From a virus: 27,513 nt of DNA. The notes under the pieces are model-generated. The model had not been told where the DNA came from and did not search any database. It worked only from the letters and a program-made list of their open reading frames with translations. Both the position numbers and the translations under genes were made by a program. Below are positions 7,377 through 16,609 of this stretch, one piece after another. The stretch's first letter is position 1, and every line of letters begins with the position of its first letter. Location of the stretch: positions 1 through 27,513 of IMG/VR virus record IMGVR_UViG_3300020000_000055. One strand, written 5' to 3'.

Positions 7377-7913
7377 TTAAATAGTTTTGATTTCATCTAT
7401 TTTAGAATCATCAATTGACGCAGAGCTAGGTGTTACCGGTATAATGCTTGGTACTGCTGTTGGTGGTGATGGGGAGCCTGTTCCAGCTGTTAGATGTGTA
7501 TGTGAATTAAAGGCACTTACTAAATCATTGTAATCTGATTTTAATTGATCGAAACCAGTTTTTAATTTATTAAATCTTACCATAAAATCAGTATCTCCAC
7601 CTACCTCCATTGTTCCGTCAGCTTTCAACCAAATAAAAGTAGAAATTGAACCATCAGATTTTTGAGAAAAGATTCTCTTTTCTCCAACAGCAGCCAATTT
7701 ATTTTCTATAAGATAACCAACAATTACTGTCTTACCTTTAACACCGGTTTCCATAAATAAGGCCCTGGTGCCAGCCGGAGGATTTGAATCATCTCCGAAA
7801 TTAGAATATTCTTTTGCCGTTTGGAAATCACTTTTACCTTTAACCAATACCTTTACAATCCTTCTTTTAAGGTTATCAAAATCAGTTGATATTATTTTTG
7901 ATATAAAGTTCAT
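7377..7913 (-). CDS. Baseplate puncturing spike (Mu gp45 / P2 gpV-like)
   Basis: A 178-aa protein with an OB-fold-like N-terminal region (GDDSNPPAGTRALFMETG, residues 40-57), a beta-strand repeat ending in LKADGTMEVGG (residues 96-106), and a helical linker leading to NSHTHLTAGTG. His138 and His140 form the HxH motif which in P2/Mu-type spikes binds an iron atom at the trimer apex. A Pro/Ser-rich C-terminus follows, an unusual extension of ~30 residues beyond the HxH site. It is the trimeric membrane-piercing spike under the tail tube. The start overlaps the hub stop as TAATG. Confidence 0.82.
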   Translation of the reverse strand: MNFISKIISTDFDNLKRRIVKVLVKGKSDFQTAKEYSNFGDDSNPPAGTRALFMETGVKGKTVIVGYLIENKLAAVGEKRIFSQKSDGSISTFIWLKADGTMEVGGDTDFMVRFNKLKTGFDQLKSDYNDLVSAFNSHTHLTAGTGSPSPPTAVPSIIPVTPSSASIDDSKIDEIKTI

Positions 7914-8971
7914 TAGTGTAAATTAATTCCAGCAAAAATATATTTAGGTATTTCATTATTATAAACTTCAGGAAGTACGCAATTTAAAGTTGCAGTTAAT
8001 GACGTATTATCTCCTTTCAATGTAACGCTCTCAATAAAAAAATTGGTCTTTTTATATAAATAAACATTAGGATTTAATATAGAAACGATATTATTGGGTT
8101 TTATTACTTTACCAGCTATTTCCCATTTATCTGTTTCAATAACAATTTTTAAATTTTGAAGCTCTTCTGATAAAGCATTTCTTGCAGCCTTCTCTGTATC
8201 ATTATCGGTACCTGAATTTTGTGTTAAAACCTTTGGACGAAATACGTATGGAACATACGGATTTTTTATTGTGCTTTGTCCAGCATTATCATCCTCCTCA
8301 CTTGCTTGTTTTATAACCGTAATTTCACTATGCATTGCTTGACCATTAAAAGAAAGTTTCATATCAGTGAACCCAGTTTTACCGCTTTCAAAAGAAATAA
8401 TTGGAGCTTGTTTTGTTTTAGCACGTGTAAAAAATAAATCGCCTTCTGGAGTGTGGCTAATTATTATATTTTTCTGAGCACATAATTCTGATAGATAACT
8501 TTTTATTGTTTGTCCATCTTTAGCAGTAGTTTCATCTATTGCTTGATTCATAAGTGATGAAACTAAAGGGTCAATAACAATTTTAAAATCAAACTTCGAA
8601 CAAAATTTTGTTGCTATCTCTTTTAATGTCAATCCATCAGATTGTAAAGGATATAAAGATGGTGGAATTTGGCAATCTTCTAGAACTCCTGGTTTTGAAT
8701 ATCCAGAAAAAGAAGTAAACTCTTTTTTGGAAGAATCCGTAAAATCTTCACTTAATATATAGCCGGTTAATAATAATTCTCCATTATGTTTTATCCTACA
8801 AATATGATAATGCCCAATACATGCAAGTTCTTTCAGTTCAATATTATCTGAATTGAAATAAAAATTAAATCCAAAAGCAGACCCAACAGCATCATACTTT
8901 AAGTCTAAAGTAAAATTGTTGAAAAATTTTACTTTCCTGGTTCTTATTCTATCATCTATTTCAAGTTCCAT
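7913..8971 (-). CDS. Baseplate hub protein (Mu gpP / P2 gpD-like)
   Basis: A 352-aa protein of the length of Mu gpP (gp44) and P2 gpD hub proteins. It shows the expected succession: an N-terminal beta domain (GELLLTGYILSEDF around residues 63-76), then the FSGYSKPGVLEDCQIPPSLYP motif region (in this family a conserved Gly followed by an Asp and Pro), a helical insertion with IATKFCSKFDFKI, and a C-terminal beta domain. It should form the trimeric hub joining tail tube and spike. The next gene in the operon is the spike, as in Mu. Confidence 0.82.
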   Translation of the reverse strand: MELEIDDRIRTRKVKFFNNFTLDLKYDAVGSAFGFNFYFNSDNIELKELACIGHYHICRIKHNGELLLTGYILSEDFTDSSKKEFTSFSGYSKPGVLEDCQIPPSLYPLQSDGLTLKEIATKFCSKFDFKIVIDPLVSSLMNQAIDETTAKDGQTIKSYLSELCAQKNIIISHTPEGDLFFTRAKTKQAPIISFESGKTGFTDMKLSFNGQAMHSEITVIKQASEEDDNAGQSTIKNPYVPYVFRPKVLTQNSGTDNDTEKAARNALSEELQNLKIVIETDKWEIAGKVIKPNNIVSILNPNVYLYKKTNFFIESVTLKGDNTSLTATLNCVLPEVYNNEIPKYIFAGINLH

Positions 8972-9510
8972 TATACGTAATAGATTATTTTTCGGCCCTT
9001 TTTTATTATTAAATTTTCATTGAGGCCAATTGAATTATTTCTTATGAATTCTTCTATAGTACTATCATCTTCTTTTAACACATAAAATCTATGGGCCAAT
9101 AAAATAACATTACTATCATCTTCTAAATAGATTATTCTCTCTTGCCTAGCATTTAATGCTATTGAAAATAAATTTGAAATAGTAAATGTTATTAAATTGT
9201 TTAATGCCAATAATGAAGAAAAATCAGGAACAAAACTCTCAAGACCTCCACCATTCAAAGTTTGAAGTGAATCTAAATCAGAAACAAAGTCATCATATGA
9301 ATTTAATAACAACTCTATTACACTAAAAACATTATCTCTATTGCCATAATCAGTATTATAAAATGGTGTAGATGCAGTTAGTAACATAGCGGAAATTAAT
9401 AAGCCAGCATTATTCTCATATATTTTTTTAGATGAAGGTGTTAATAAGCTTATAACGCCTAAACGCAATAGTGCTAATTGCTGTGTGAAAACACCGAGCC
9501 TATTGTTCAC
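8971..9510 (-). CDS. Baseplate/tail protein with a LysM-like C-terminus; start probably further upstream
   Basis: The conventional start is a GTG at 9510 (179 aa), but coding-like sequence continues in frame to 9561: TTLNDLINYPALLQDSVNN follows an ATA codon (9561-9559) that overlaps the upstream TAA as ATAA. This is probably the original N-terminus (196 aa). Residues ~60-130 are helical and hydrophobic. The last ~45 residues resemble a LysM/gpX-like module (ILLAHRFYVLKED ... NSIGLNENLIIKKGRKI). In Mu-type phages the region between tape measure and hub encodes gpN; here a gpN-like N-part (9558-10205) and this C-part may divide that job. It likely connects the tail tube or hub with the baseplate. 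Confidence 0.6.
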   Translation of the reverse strand: MNNRLGVFTQQLALLRLGVISLLTPSSKKIYENNAGLLISAMLLTASTPFYNTDYGNRDNVFSVIELLLNSYDDFVSDLDSLQTLNGGGLESFVPDFSSLLALNNLITFTISNLFSIALNARQERIIYLEDDSNVILLAHRFYVLKEDDSTIEEFIRNNSIGLNENLIIKKGRKIIYYV

Positions 9511-9557
9511 TGAATCCTGTAATAATGCAGGGTAGTTAATTAGATCATTTAACGTTG

Positions 9558-10205
9558 TTATGGCAACAAAGGAGCTTCAGTAGCATTTAATATTGCGGCA
9601 TTGGCTGCCGTGAAAAAATTAAAATATTTTGATGTTTCTTCTTCATTAAATTTTATAACTGCTTTGGTTGCTTGATTGTATAATGAATTAGAATTTTGTG
9701 AAAGTAAATTTATATCAGCCGTCTTAGGCTGAACATTATTTGCAAATGATTGTGAAAATGTAGAATCTAAAGCTTCTTTATCAGCATTTATCTTATCGGC
9801 TGGTGAAATTGAACCCTTTGGATAATCCTCAGTAATCGTTTCAATAACGGTTCCGGTTATTTTAGTAACATTATGCTCTGAATTGTCAAAACTCAACGAA
9901 ATAGGCTGTACAATTAAATTGTCATAATACGGATGTGAAATAACCCAATTTCTATTATCATCTGCTGAAGTTTCGAAGGCTTTAGAAATATCAAGATTAT
10001 CATCCCCTTGAAAATAAATTTCAAGATTATATTTTGCCCCTCTTACTGTAGTTCTTCTTACAAGTGTCCCAGGAATATTTGGAAAATCAAATTCTGAAAT
10101 ATTATATTCTTTTGCTTTAGTAGCATTAAGCCAATTGGGAATGTATTTTTTCCCATCCCCAGTTTTGATAATAAAATCATTCCGTACTTTTTCTACCCAG
10201 CTCAT
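9558..10205 (-). CDS. gpN-like (Mu gp43 / 'DNA circularization') N-domain tail protein
   Basis: A 215-aa protein starting MSWVEKV. Its residues 35-130 fit the N-terminal domain of the Mu gpN family: FPNIPGTLVRRTTVRGAKY, a beta-strand with FQGDDNLD, then VISHPYYDNLIVQPISLSF, and a strand with TGTVIETI. The C-terminal ~70 residues are helical. It is much shorter than full gpN, whose C-terminal part may be supplied by the next gene. The family, despite its old name, is a baseplate hub-tube connector. The start overlaps the upstream stop by 4 bp (ATGA). The 3' end overlaps a possible ATA start codon. Confidence 0.65.
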   Translation of the reverse strand: MSWVEKVRNDFIIKTGDGKKYIPNWLNATKAKEYNISEFDFPNIPGTLVRRTTVRGAKYNLEIYFQGDDNLDISKAFETSADDNRNWVISHPYYDNLIVQPISLSFDNSEHNVTKITGTVIETITEDYPKGSISPADKINADKEALDSTFSQSFANNVQPKTADINLLSQNSNSLYNQATKAVIKFNEEETSKYFNFFTAANAAILNATEAPLLP

Positions 10206-10951
10206 TTTCTTAATTTCTCAACTTGTTTATTAGCTTCTGATCTAAAAAAGAATTCTAATTTACTTGCGCTTTTTAAGCTTGCTTCTTTCATAAAATGAGT
10301 TCCTATAACACTCACTTTCCTACCATCTTTAAAATCATAAAGAGGTGTTTTTTTAATTTCTGTTTTATTCCTTAATCTACCAAGTTTTATATTATCAATT
10401 TTCCAAAGAATTCTACTCTTACCATAATTACCTAGTACAAACCCGCCTTGTCCAGCTCTTAAAGCTGCTTTTATAAATCTTTGCTTTGCAGTTGAACCCT
10501 GTATTTTATTGACATCAACTATCCGATTGATATTACTTAACCTATTACCTGCTCTTACTAATTTTGTATATGATCGACCTGCACGAGCTGTTGTTAATGG
10601 TATAAAACCTCTTCTATTTATAGAACCTCCATGCTCTTGTTGCTCTAATTCTTTTACTGAATAATTATGTTGTCCTTTTAAGTTTTCAGAAATCATTCCT
10701 ACTTTTGATTGCATCCTATTTACATTAAATCCTGTAGCCATTTCTACACGGCTATTGGCTTTAAAAAAGTTTTTAGAACGCTGTATAAATTCTGATTTTG
10801 CTTGAGTTGGCATTGTCCTTTGTTTGACATCAAATGCAGCAGAGTTTAAAGCGGTTCTTACTGCAACTGGTAATGCGGATTTGTTAATCTTCTCCAAAGT
10901 ATTTGCAAAGACAACGCATGCATCAGTATTTATATTAATTTGATTGTTCAT
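10202..10951 (-). CDS. Basic tail/neck protein, HK97 gp10-like or morphogenesis-like (unresolved)
   Basis: A 249-aa, strongly basic protein. The N-terminus has the helix pattern ALPVAVRTALNSAAFDVKQR (residues ~27-46) typical of HK97 gp10 and phage virion-morphogenesis proteins, in which a helix with 'ALN..A...K' packs on a small beta domain. The middle has LEQQEHGGSINRRGFIPL. Lys/Arg dominate throughout. In canonical phages such proteins act at the head-tail joint; here it is embedded between fibre and gpN-like genes. The exact role is uncertain. Confidence 0.5.
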   Translation of the reverse strand: MNNQININTDACVVFANTLEKINKSALPVAVRTALNSAAFDVKQRTMPTQAKSEFIQRSKNFFKANSRVEMATGFNVNRMQSKVGMISENLKGQHNYSVKELEQQEHGGSINRRGFIPLTTARAGRSYTKLVRAGNRLSNINRIVDVNKIQGSTAKQRFIKAALRAGQGGFVLGNYGKSRILWKIDNIKLGRLRNKTEIKKTPLYDFKDGRKVSVIGTHFMKEASLKSASKLEFFFRSEANKQVEKLRK

Positions 10952-11679
10952 TATGAATTATAAAAATGCCCATTCAATGTCATTAATACAACAGTACCTC
11001 CCCCAGTAACAAATGGTTTTACATCTCCATTGGTTTCTATTGTTAAGAAGGAGCCAACTACACCAACTACAGAACCCGTAACAGTTATTGTAACTTGTTT
11101 GGTTGGCCTATAACCTACAGGTAAGGTAAAGGCAACGCTTCCACTTGCACCAGTATCTATAATACCATCTAAAGTTACTAGTCCAGAACTAGTTTTTCGA
11201 AATCTTGCAGGAGTAGCTACAGTAAGATTATCCCATGAATTTTGAAATGCAGGAGCACCTCCGCCAGACCCTACCTCAATCCATGCTAAAGGAACCCATC
11301 CAGCCATTATTTGGGAATATGCGCTATTGGCAGCATAATAAATATTCCCAGTATCTGTATCAATAAAATAACTACGGCCATTTACCGTACCTCCAGGAGG
11401 AGCACCCGCATCATGTAAAAAATTGCCAAGCCCATTTCTTTGGACATACAATGTAAAAGCAGAATAAAATTGAAAACCAGTGTATGCATTATCTGGTAAA
11501 TTATTATAAACTAATCCACTTACTGCAAATAATCTTGCAAAAAATTGGTGTATATCTCCATATACAGCTTCATTAACAGGTGTGCCTGTATTATCACCTG
11601 GATTGTCTTTTATACGCCCGTAAGGATATTGTGAATTTTGTACAATCACATTTTGCTGAGTTGCTAAATTCCTTGCCAT
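10951..11679 (-). CDS. Tail fibre-like / baseplate appendage protein
   Basis: A 242-aa protein immediately after the gp48-like gene, where Mu-type phages encode a tail fibre. Residues 1-55 form an adaptor-like region (PYGRIKDNPGDNTGTPVNEA). Residues ~75-150 include a Gly-rich segment and YFIDTDTGNIYYA. The C-terminal ~85 residues are a beta-sandwich-like domain of the type found in phage minor structural proteins (SGLVTLDGIIDTGASG, FTLPVGYRPTKQVT). Compact fibre or short appendage that may carry a receptor-binding head. The start lies 2 bp after the upstream stop. Confidence 0.65.
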   Translation of the reverse strand: MARNLATQQNVIVQNSQYPYGRIKDNPGDNTGTPVNEAVYGDIHQFFARLFAVSGLVYNNLPDNAYTGFQFYSAFTLYVQRNGLGNFLHDAGAPPGGTVNGRSYFIDTDTGNIYYAANSAYSQIMAGWVPLAWIEVGSGGGAPAFQNSWDNLTVATPARFRKTSSGLVTLDGIIDTGASGSVAFTLPVGYRPTKQVTITVTGSVVGVVGSFLTIETNGDVKPFVTGGGTVVLMTLNGHFYNS

Positions 11680-11681
11680 AA

Positions 11682-12392
11682 TTAGTTGTAATTTATAAAT
11701 AAAAATCCTATTGCTTGAACCGGCTTAATTTTTAAAATTAATTGCCTGAATTCTTTTTTCCTATCTTCATCAACATTTGCATATGTTCCCAATGAAGACC
11801 CACCAATAAAAAATGTACTCCTCATATTAGTTCCAAAATCAAAAAGCCAATCTAATTGTTCATCAATATGATTTGCTATAATATTTTGAAATCTATAGCC
11901 ACCTTGTATTGGATAACCATGCTGAATATCTCCATGTTGAATTTGAATTAATCCTTGCCCATATGCTAACAATCCAGGGTTCAAGGTTGTATATCCACCA
12001 ATTCCATCAGAAAATCTATTCTCATAGACATAAACATTAAAACCGGCTGCCTGTAATTGACCTTGCAGATAAAGATAATTTTGCCTGGCAGGTATATCTC
12101 CTGGATGATTCATTTTTCTCTTTATAGATAATTTTCTATCAACTAAAGAAACAGCATCATTAGTTATTAAACCTAGTCTTCTTTCCCAATCCGTTGCATC
12201 ATCTTCAGTAAATTCATCATTATCTGGTAAAATACTATTTAATATTGCACATGCATCTTGATATGCTTGTGTTTCGCTTATAGCAAGAGCTTTATGCATT
12301 GAATCAAGATATGCAGTATATGGCATTTTAAATGCTCTACCTTTAGGGTAAAATTGTCGTGTTAATTGTCTTATTTCATCTATTATACTCAT
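11682..12392 (-). CDS. Mu gp48 / YmfQ-like baseplate protein (DUF2313 type)
   Basis: The 236-aa protein carries the family pattern: LTRQFYPKGRAFKMP (residues ~9-23; family 'LLPxGRAW'), then INSILPDNDEFTEDDATDW and ERRLGL (residues ~47-75), and later helical and beta parts. It lies directly downstream of baseplate J in the order gp47-gp48 known from Mu. It attaches the tail fibre to the baseplate wedge. The stop and start overlap by 4 bp with its neighbours. Confidence 0.82.
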   Translation of the reverse strand: MSIIDEIRQLTRQFYPKGRAFKMPYTAYLDSMHKALAISETQAYQDACAILNSILPDNDEFTEDDATDWERRLGLITNDAVSLVDRKLSIKRKMNHPGDIPARQNYLYLQGQLQAAGFNVYVYENRFSDGIGGYTTLNPGLLAYGQGLIQIQHGDIQHGYPIQGGYRFQNIIANHIDEQLDWLFDFGTNMRSTFFIGGSSLGTYANVDEDRKKEFRQLILKIKPVQAIGFLFINYN

Positions 12393-13552
12393 GTATAACT
12401 TACTGTATCTAAATAAGGGATATTACCATTTATAAACTGATAAGTTGGTAAATCCACATTATCAATTTTTAAAATTACATTAGTGAAAATACTTCCTGGC
12501 CTAGCATTTAAAATGATTGAAATTATTTTATTTGTATTTAATATGTCATTCTTTTCTGATAAAATGTCGGCACCAGAAACAAAGGGTCTAATTAAATCAA
12601 TCTGTTCTTTTAATGCATTAAAAATTATAGTTTCAATTTCTGCCGTTAAATCTTGAAATCCTACTATTTTTATTGTTACAGGTAAATAATGTACTTGGAA
12701 AACAGCCAATGGCCTTCTTCCTCTTTCAGTAATTGGCTTAGATGTATCTGGGTCAAATTCAACTACATCTTGAACTTCAGTTAATATTGCATTGGTAGGT
12801 GTTCCTTTACCATCCAATGAATCTGCAATAGTTGCTTCTACAAATAAATTTATTTCATTAGAAGCACCAGATTTAGCATAAACATATGTTTCTTTTACGC
12901 CTTGTGCATCACCGGCCCATAACCTATAATCAGTAGCTGCACCTCCCTGTGGTTCCAATTGATAAGCTTCAATTCCTTTTCTCCTATATTCTTCTATGTC
13001 CTCTGCTGCTAATGGCTCAATGTTTTCTGCCATAACTGTTGCAAGAGAATCAACGTTTGCAATTGGAGCAGTTGAAGTCAACCCATCAGAAATAGAAAGT
13101 TGACTTCCTAATCCAGCTTCAAGAGCTCTTACTGTGATGCTATCAGTTTCTGCAACTAGAATATATTGAGCATCTAAAACAAATAATTTCCCGGGGTTTT
13201 GAGAATCATCATTGCTTTTAAATGTACTATTTGCAGGAATAGTGGCAGATATTTGCCCAGTTACTTGGATGGTATAACTTCCTGCAGTAGCAGGAAAAGG
13301 ATTACGGCCTAATTTTGTTCGTCCAAATCTTTCTAATGTACCACCAGCACTTTCTCTATCTGCAGTATCAATAAAAATATTTTTTTGTAAATGAGCTATT
13401 GCTTTGTAATATATCCACAACTTAGCGGCCTGAACAGAGGCTAAAGCTCTTAGAAAATTTTTACCAAATAAAGGTACATTAGTACCCATTTCAGTTTCTA
13501 AATTTGAAAGGATGCCTGTATATAATTGTGATATAGTTGGTATTGTTATCAT
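12389..13552 (-). CDS. Baseplate J-like wedge protein (Mu gp47)
   Basis: A 387-aa protein, close to Mu gp47 length. The J-family hallmark region is present: GTLERFGRTKLGRNPFPATAG (near residues 70-90), a beta-strand 'SYTIQVTG', and EDIEEYRRKGIEAYQLEPQGG followed by ATDYRLWAGDAQGVKETYVY (residues ~183-222). The C-terminal domain has PFVSGADIL. It forms the inner wedge of the contractile baseplate. Transcription order gp46-like, 229-aa unknown, J, gp48 is preserved apart from the extra gene. Confidence 0.9.
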   Translation of the reverse strand: MITIPTISQLYTGILSNLETEMGTNVPLFGKNFLRALASVQAAKLWIYYKAIAHLQKNIFIDTADRESAGGTLERFGRTKLGRNPFPATAGSYTIQVTGQISATIPANSTFKSNDDSQNPGKLFVLDAQYILVAETDSITVRALEAGLGSQLSISDGLTSTAPIANVDSLATVMAENIEPLAAEDIEEYRRKGIEAYQLEPQGGAATDYRLWAGDAQGVKETYVYAKSGASNEINLFVEATIADSLDGKGTPTNAILTEVQDVVEFDPDTSKPITERGRRPLAVFQVHYLPVTIKIVGFQDLTAEIETIIFNALKEQIDLIRPFVSGADILSEKNDILNTNKIISIILNARPGSIFTNVILKIDNVDLPTYQFINGNIPYLDTVSYT

Positions 13553-14238
13553 AAGGCTGTAGAACGGCTAATTTCTCTCCATTTATCATTAAAATATTTT
13601 ACTGTCAAGGTATCATTTGCATGACCTACAAAATCTACACTTCCTTTTAAAAGAAAAGCAAGAATTGTTGAATCGCCTCCTTGATTATGTTTTATTGTAA
13701 CATCTGAAGTGAAAATAAATGTTATTTCATATGATTCAGGAAATTTAGCATCTTCTGTATCTAATATATGCCTAGTCATTTGTGCAATATTACCGCTTCC
13801 GGTTAATTCTACTAAATCAACATATCCTACTTCTAAAATTGCTGATGCCTCAATTCTTACTGTTCCTCTTGGTTGAATAAATGAACCATCTTCTTCATTT
13901 CCAGTATCGGGCTCCCTTACATTTAATCTTGTTATCCCATTCGCATCTATCCAAAAATTCAAGATAGTTCCACTTTGTGTATGCATTATTTTGAATAAAC
14001 TAGTTTCTTCTGGAGTTAATGAATTAAACCCAGGAATAATTAAATGAGTGCCTTTTTCAGTCCCAATACCACCCTCATCCTCATATTGTACTAAAGCGAC
14101 TTCAAGAAGCGATAATATTGCATCTGCATGTAACGCAATCTCATTAAATACTGCACGTTCTTTTTCTGCAGTAGTACGCTTACCACCACTTAATATATTT
14201 TCTGCAACAAATTCTATAAACTGTTCTGTTGTTTTCAT
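13549..14238 (-). CDS. Unknown baseplate-operon protein (229 aa)
   Basis: A 229-aa protein with an N-terminal helical part (residues 1-50, including EFVAENILSGGKRTTAEKERAVF) and a beta-rich remainder: LIIPGFNSLTPEE, FWIDANGITRLNVRE, RIEASAILEVGYVDLVELTG, SYEITFIFTSD. It is inserted between the gp46-like and J-like genes, which are adjacent in Mu. I do not recognise the family. The strand-rich C-terminal two thirds could be a carbohydrate-binding-like or wedge-decorating domain. Its stop overlaps the J start by 4 bp, so it is made together with the wedge. Confidence 0.5.
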   Translation of the reverse strand: MKTTEQFIEFVAENILSGGKRTTAEKERAVFNEIALHADAILSLLEVALVQYEDEGGIGTEKGTHLIIPGFNSLTPEETSLFKIMHTQSGTILNFWIDANGITRLNVREPDTGNEEDGSFIQPRGTVRIEASAILEVGYVDLVELTGSGNIAQMTRHILDTEDAKFPESYEITFIFTSDVTIKHNQGGDSTILAFLLKGSVDFVGHANDTLTVKYFNDKWREISRSTAL

Positions 14239-14240
14239 AA

Positions 14241-14774
14241 TTAAAAATAATCAATTAGGTTAAAATCGTTTTCACTATGGTCACCGTCAACTGGTTTTGC
14301 AGTATAATCATTTACATCACTTACTAATTCCATTTTCGTTGAATCCCAAATAAAAACAAATGCTTTATCTTGTAGGTTATCTGGTTGTTTAACTAAAATA
14401 TTCATTCTAATTCTCGTATCAGAAATAATTTCAACACTTACTGAAACCTCAGCAAATGATGCCATAAATTTTAAATCTGAAATAATATCTTGCTCTATTA
14501 AAATTCTTCCAGCACTTGTTAAAGATACTTCCTGAAGTCTTTTTTCTGTTAATGAATTAAATTGCCGGCTTTCATCATTTGGCCAAAATAATTCATTAGC
14601 CCAATAATCAAATGCTTGTTCATTCTGTAGCTTAGGCCCATTACTTGGGAATCCTGGATTACCTCCAAATAAAGCCAAATAAACCATATTCTCCCAGCCA
14701 TAATATATGGCCATATCTCGGCCCTTAAGCTGTATATCACCACCATTTCCTGTTTCGTATAATGCTAAATCCAT
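14241..14774 (-). CDS. gp46/gp25-like baseplate wedge protein
   Basis: The 177-aa protein starts MDLALYETGNGGDIQLKGRD, matching the Mu gp46 family opening (short strand, GGD, then a polar strand), followed by GWENMVYLALFGGNPG and residues with EQAFDYWANELFWP. A central KRLQEVSLTSAGRILIEQDI gives the family's helix before the J gene. gp46/gp25-type proteins join baseplate to sheath. It starts as TAATG on the tape-measure stop, and the C-terminus is acidic and Asn-rich. Confidence 0.77.
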   Translation of the reverse strand: MDLALYETGNGGDIQLKGRDMAIYYGWENMVYLALFGGNPGFPSNGPKLQNEQAFDYWANELFWPNDESRQFNSLTEKRLQEVSLTSAGRILIEQDIISDLKFMASFAEVSVSVEIISDTRIRMNILVKQPDNLQDKAFVFIWDSTKMELVSDVNDYTAKPVDGDHSENDFNLIDYF

Positions 14775-16609
14775 TAGTTAAATCCTACTGTTGATGTCAT
14801 TTTTATTTTCATTGGGCCTACACCTGGGTCTAATTCAGCTCTACCTGTACCATCATTAATATTCAAAGTCGCATTTTGCATTATTCTCTTTTCAAAAGTC
14901 TGAGTTAATGCTTCATTTTGTGCAGCTTTAGGATTAACCAATTCTTTCTTATTTAGAGGTTGGCCACTTTCATCTGTGGTTGTATTAGCGCCAATAGAAC
15001 TTCTAAATTGACCTATACTATTCGCTGCACTAGAAGCCCATTCAAAACCAGTGAATTTCGCAATCAGCTTAAATACCTGTTGCAATGGCATTAATATGGC
15101 ATCTACTATAGTAGCACCTATTTTAAGAATTCCACCTAAAATATCTCCGTTTTTAAATGCTGAGATAATAGCATCCCAATTTCTTCTAAAGGACTGAATC
15201 AAAGAAATTATTAACCCAAGAGGGCCAGAAAATAAAGCTACGGCTGCACCCCATTCATTCCACTTGTTTACAACAATAACAACTGCTGCAATTAATGCAA
15301 GAATTCCAATAATTATTAAGCCAATTGGATTGGCTGCCATTGCTGCATTCCAAAGCCATTGAGCTTTTGTAACAATACCAACAACAAATGAAACTCCAGA
15401 AATAGCAAATGCTAATGCACTTAATCCTGCTGTAACATATACTATAGTTTTTGCTAATGCCGGATTTTGTTTTGTCCAATTAATTATATTACTAACAACA
15501 GGAATGACTTTATCTAAAAATTCATTTACTATTGGTAATAAAACTGTGCCTAATTTAACCCCTAAATTTTGTGTTTGTGCTTTTAATTGTTTAAACCGCT
15601 CATTCATAGTAGCAGAATTTATAGCTGCTTGTTTCTGAGCTTCTGAAGTCCCTGTTACTTGTTCTGTAAACTTTTTAAATGTATCAACATTACTTAATAG
15701 GATTCTTCCTGCAGTAATATTTTGTAACCCAAAAATTTTAGTCACAAAAGCATCTCTTTGTTTTGCAGTTTTTAAATGCTCCATCTTTTGAGTTGCTTGT
15801 TCTAAAGCATCGTTTATTTTAAATTGACCACTCTTATAACCTAATCCGGCTTTTTGTAATCTTACGATACTTCCTCTTAATGCAGTTCCTGCATCCGCTC
15901 CCAATAATGAAAATTTAGCTAATGTTTGAATTAATCCTACTGATTGTTCTAAAGTAATATTGGATGACGCTGCAGTAGAACCAAAATTTACAAATGCTTC
16001 TGCTGTTTGAGCGATTGTAGCCGCACCTACACCTTGACCGGCTGCTAACACATTAATAGTCCTATTTGCCTCTAAAGCTCCTAATGAAAATTGATTCATT
16101 ATACCAACTAAACTTTCTGCAGAAGGCCCAAGCTCCATTCTTGAAGCTTTAGATAATGTTATTGCAGCATCCGAAACAGCACCAATTCCCTCAGCCGTTT
16201 CTGCAAAAGTCGCATTTAATCCAGCTATCTTTTCAAAAGAAGCAGCAACATCATTATAAGATCGTTTCTGAGAATCTCCAATTTCTTGTATTTTGTCATT
16301 GAATTTTGCAAAATCTTTATCTGATAAATCACTTACAATAGTACGAAATGAAGCTAATGAATCTTCAAATGTTTTTGCCTCGTTTACAGCAAGAATAAGA
16401 GGAGTGGCTAGTGCTGCACCAATAAGAAAACTCTTCTTTGCAATATCCATTGCAGCAGTACTAATTCCTCTTAATTTTCTTTCAAACCTAGCAACTTCAG
16501 CTTCTCCTTTTTTAGCAAACTTACTTACAGCATCTCCCATACCTTTTACAGGGCCAGTGAATTTATCAATGGCTGTAAATATTGAAGGTATTGTAAAAGT
16601 TGTAGGCAT
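14774..16609 (-). CDS. Tail tape measure protein (TP901-type)
   Basis: A 611-aa protein with the TP901 tape-measure core at residues ~80-260: FEDSLASFRTIVSDLS, SYNDVAASFEKIAGLNA, AQTAEAFVNFGSTAAS and GADAGTALRGSIVRLQKAG. Hydrophobic, probable membrane-active segments lie at about 387-413 and 427-447, followed by helical and Lys/Gln-rich sequence. Its length determines tail length; at ~1.5 angstrom per residue a tail of roughly 90 nm is expected (estimate, minus processed parts). The start overlaps the stop of the frameshifted chaperone extension as TAATG. Confidence 0.93.
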   Translation of the reverse strand: MPTTFTIPSIFTAIDKFTGPVKGMGDAVSKFAKKGEAEVARFERKLRGISTAAMDIAKKSFLIGAALATPLILAVNEAKTFEDSLASFRTIVSDLSDKDFAKFNDKIQEIGDSQKRSYNDVAASFEKIAGLNATFAETAEGIGAVSDAAITLSKASRMELGPSAESLVGIMNQFSLGALEANRTINVLAAGQGVGAATIAQTAEAFVNFGSTAASSNITLEQSVGLIQTLAKFSLLGADAGTALRGSIVRLQKAGLGYKSGQFKINDALEQATQKMEHLKTAKQRDAFVTKIFGLQNITAGRILLSNVDTFKKFTEQVTGTSEAQKQAAINSATMNERFKQLKAQTQNLGVKLGTVLLPIVNEFLDKVIPVVSNIINWTKQNPALAKTIVYVTAGLSALAFAISGVSFVVGIVTKAQWLWNAAMAANPIGLIIIGILALIAAVVIVVNKWNEWGAAVALFSGPLGLIISLIQSFRRNWDAIISAFKNGDILGGILKIGATIVDAILMPLQQVFKLIAKFTGFEWASSAANSIGQFRSSIGANTTTDESGQPLNKKELVNPKAAQNEALTQTFEKRIMQNATLNINDGTGRAELDPGVGPMKIKMTSTVGFN

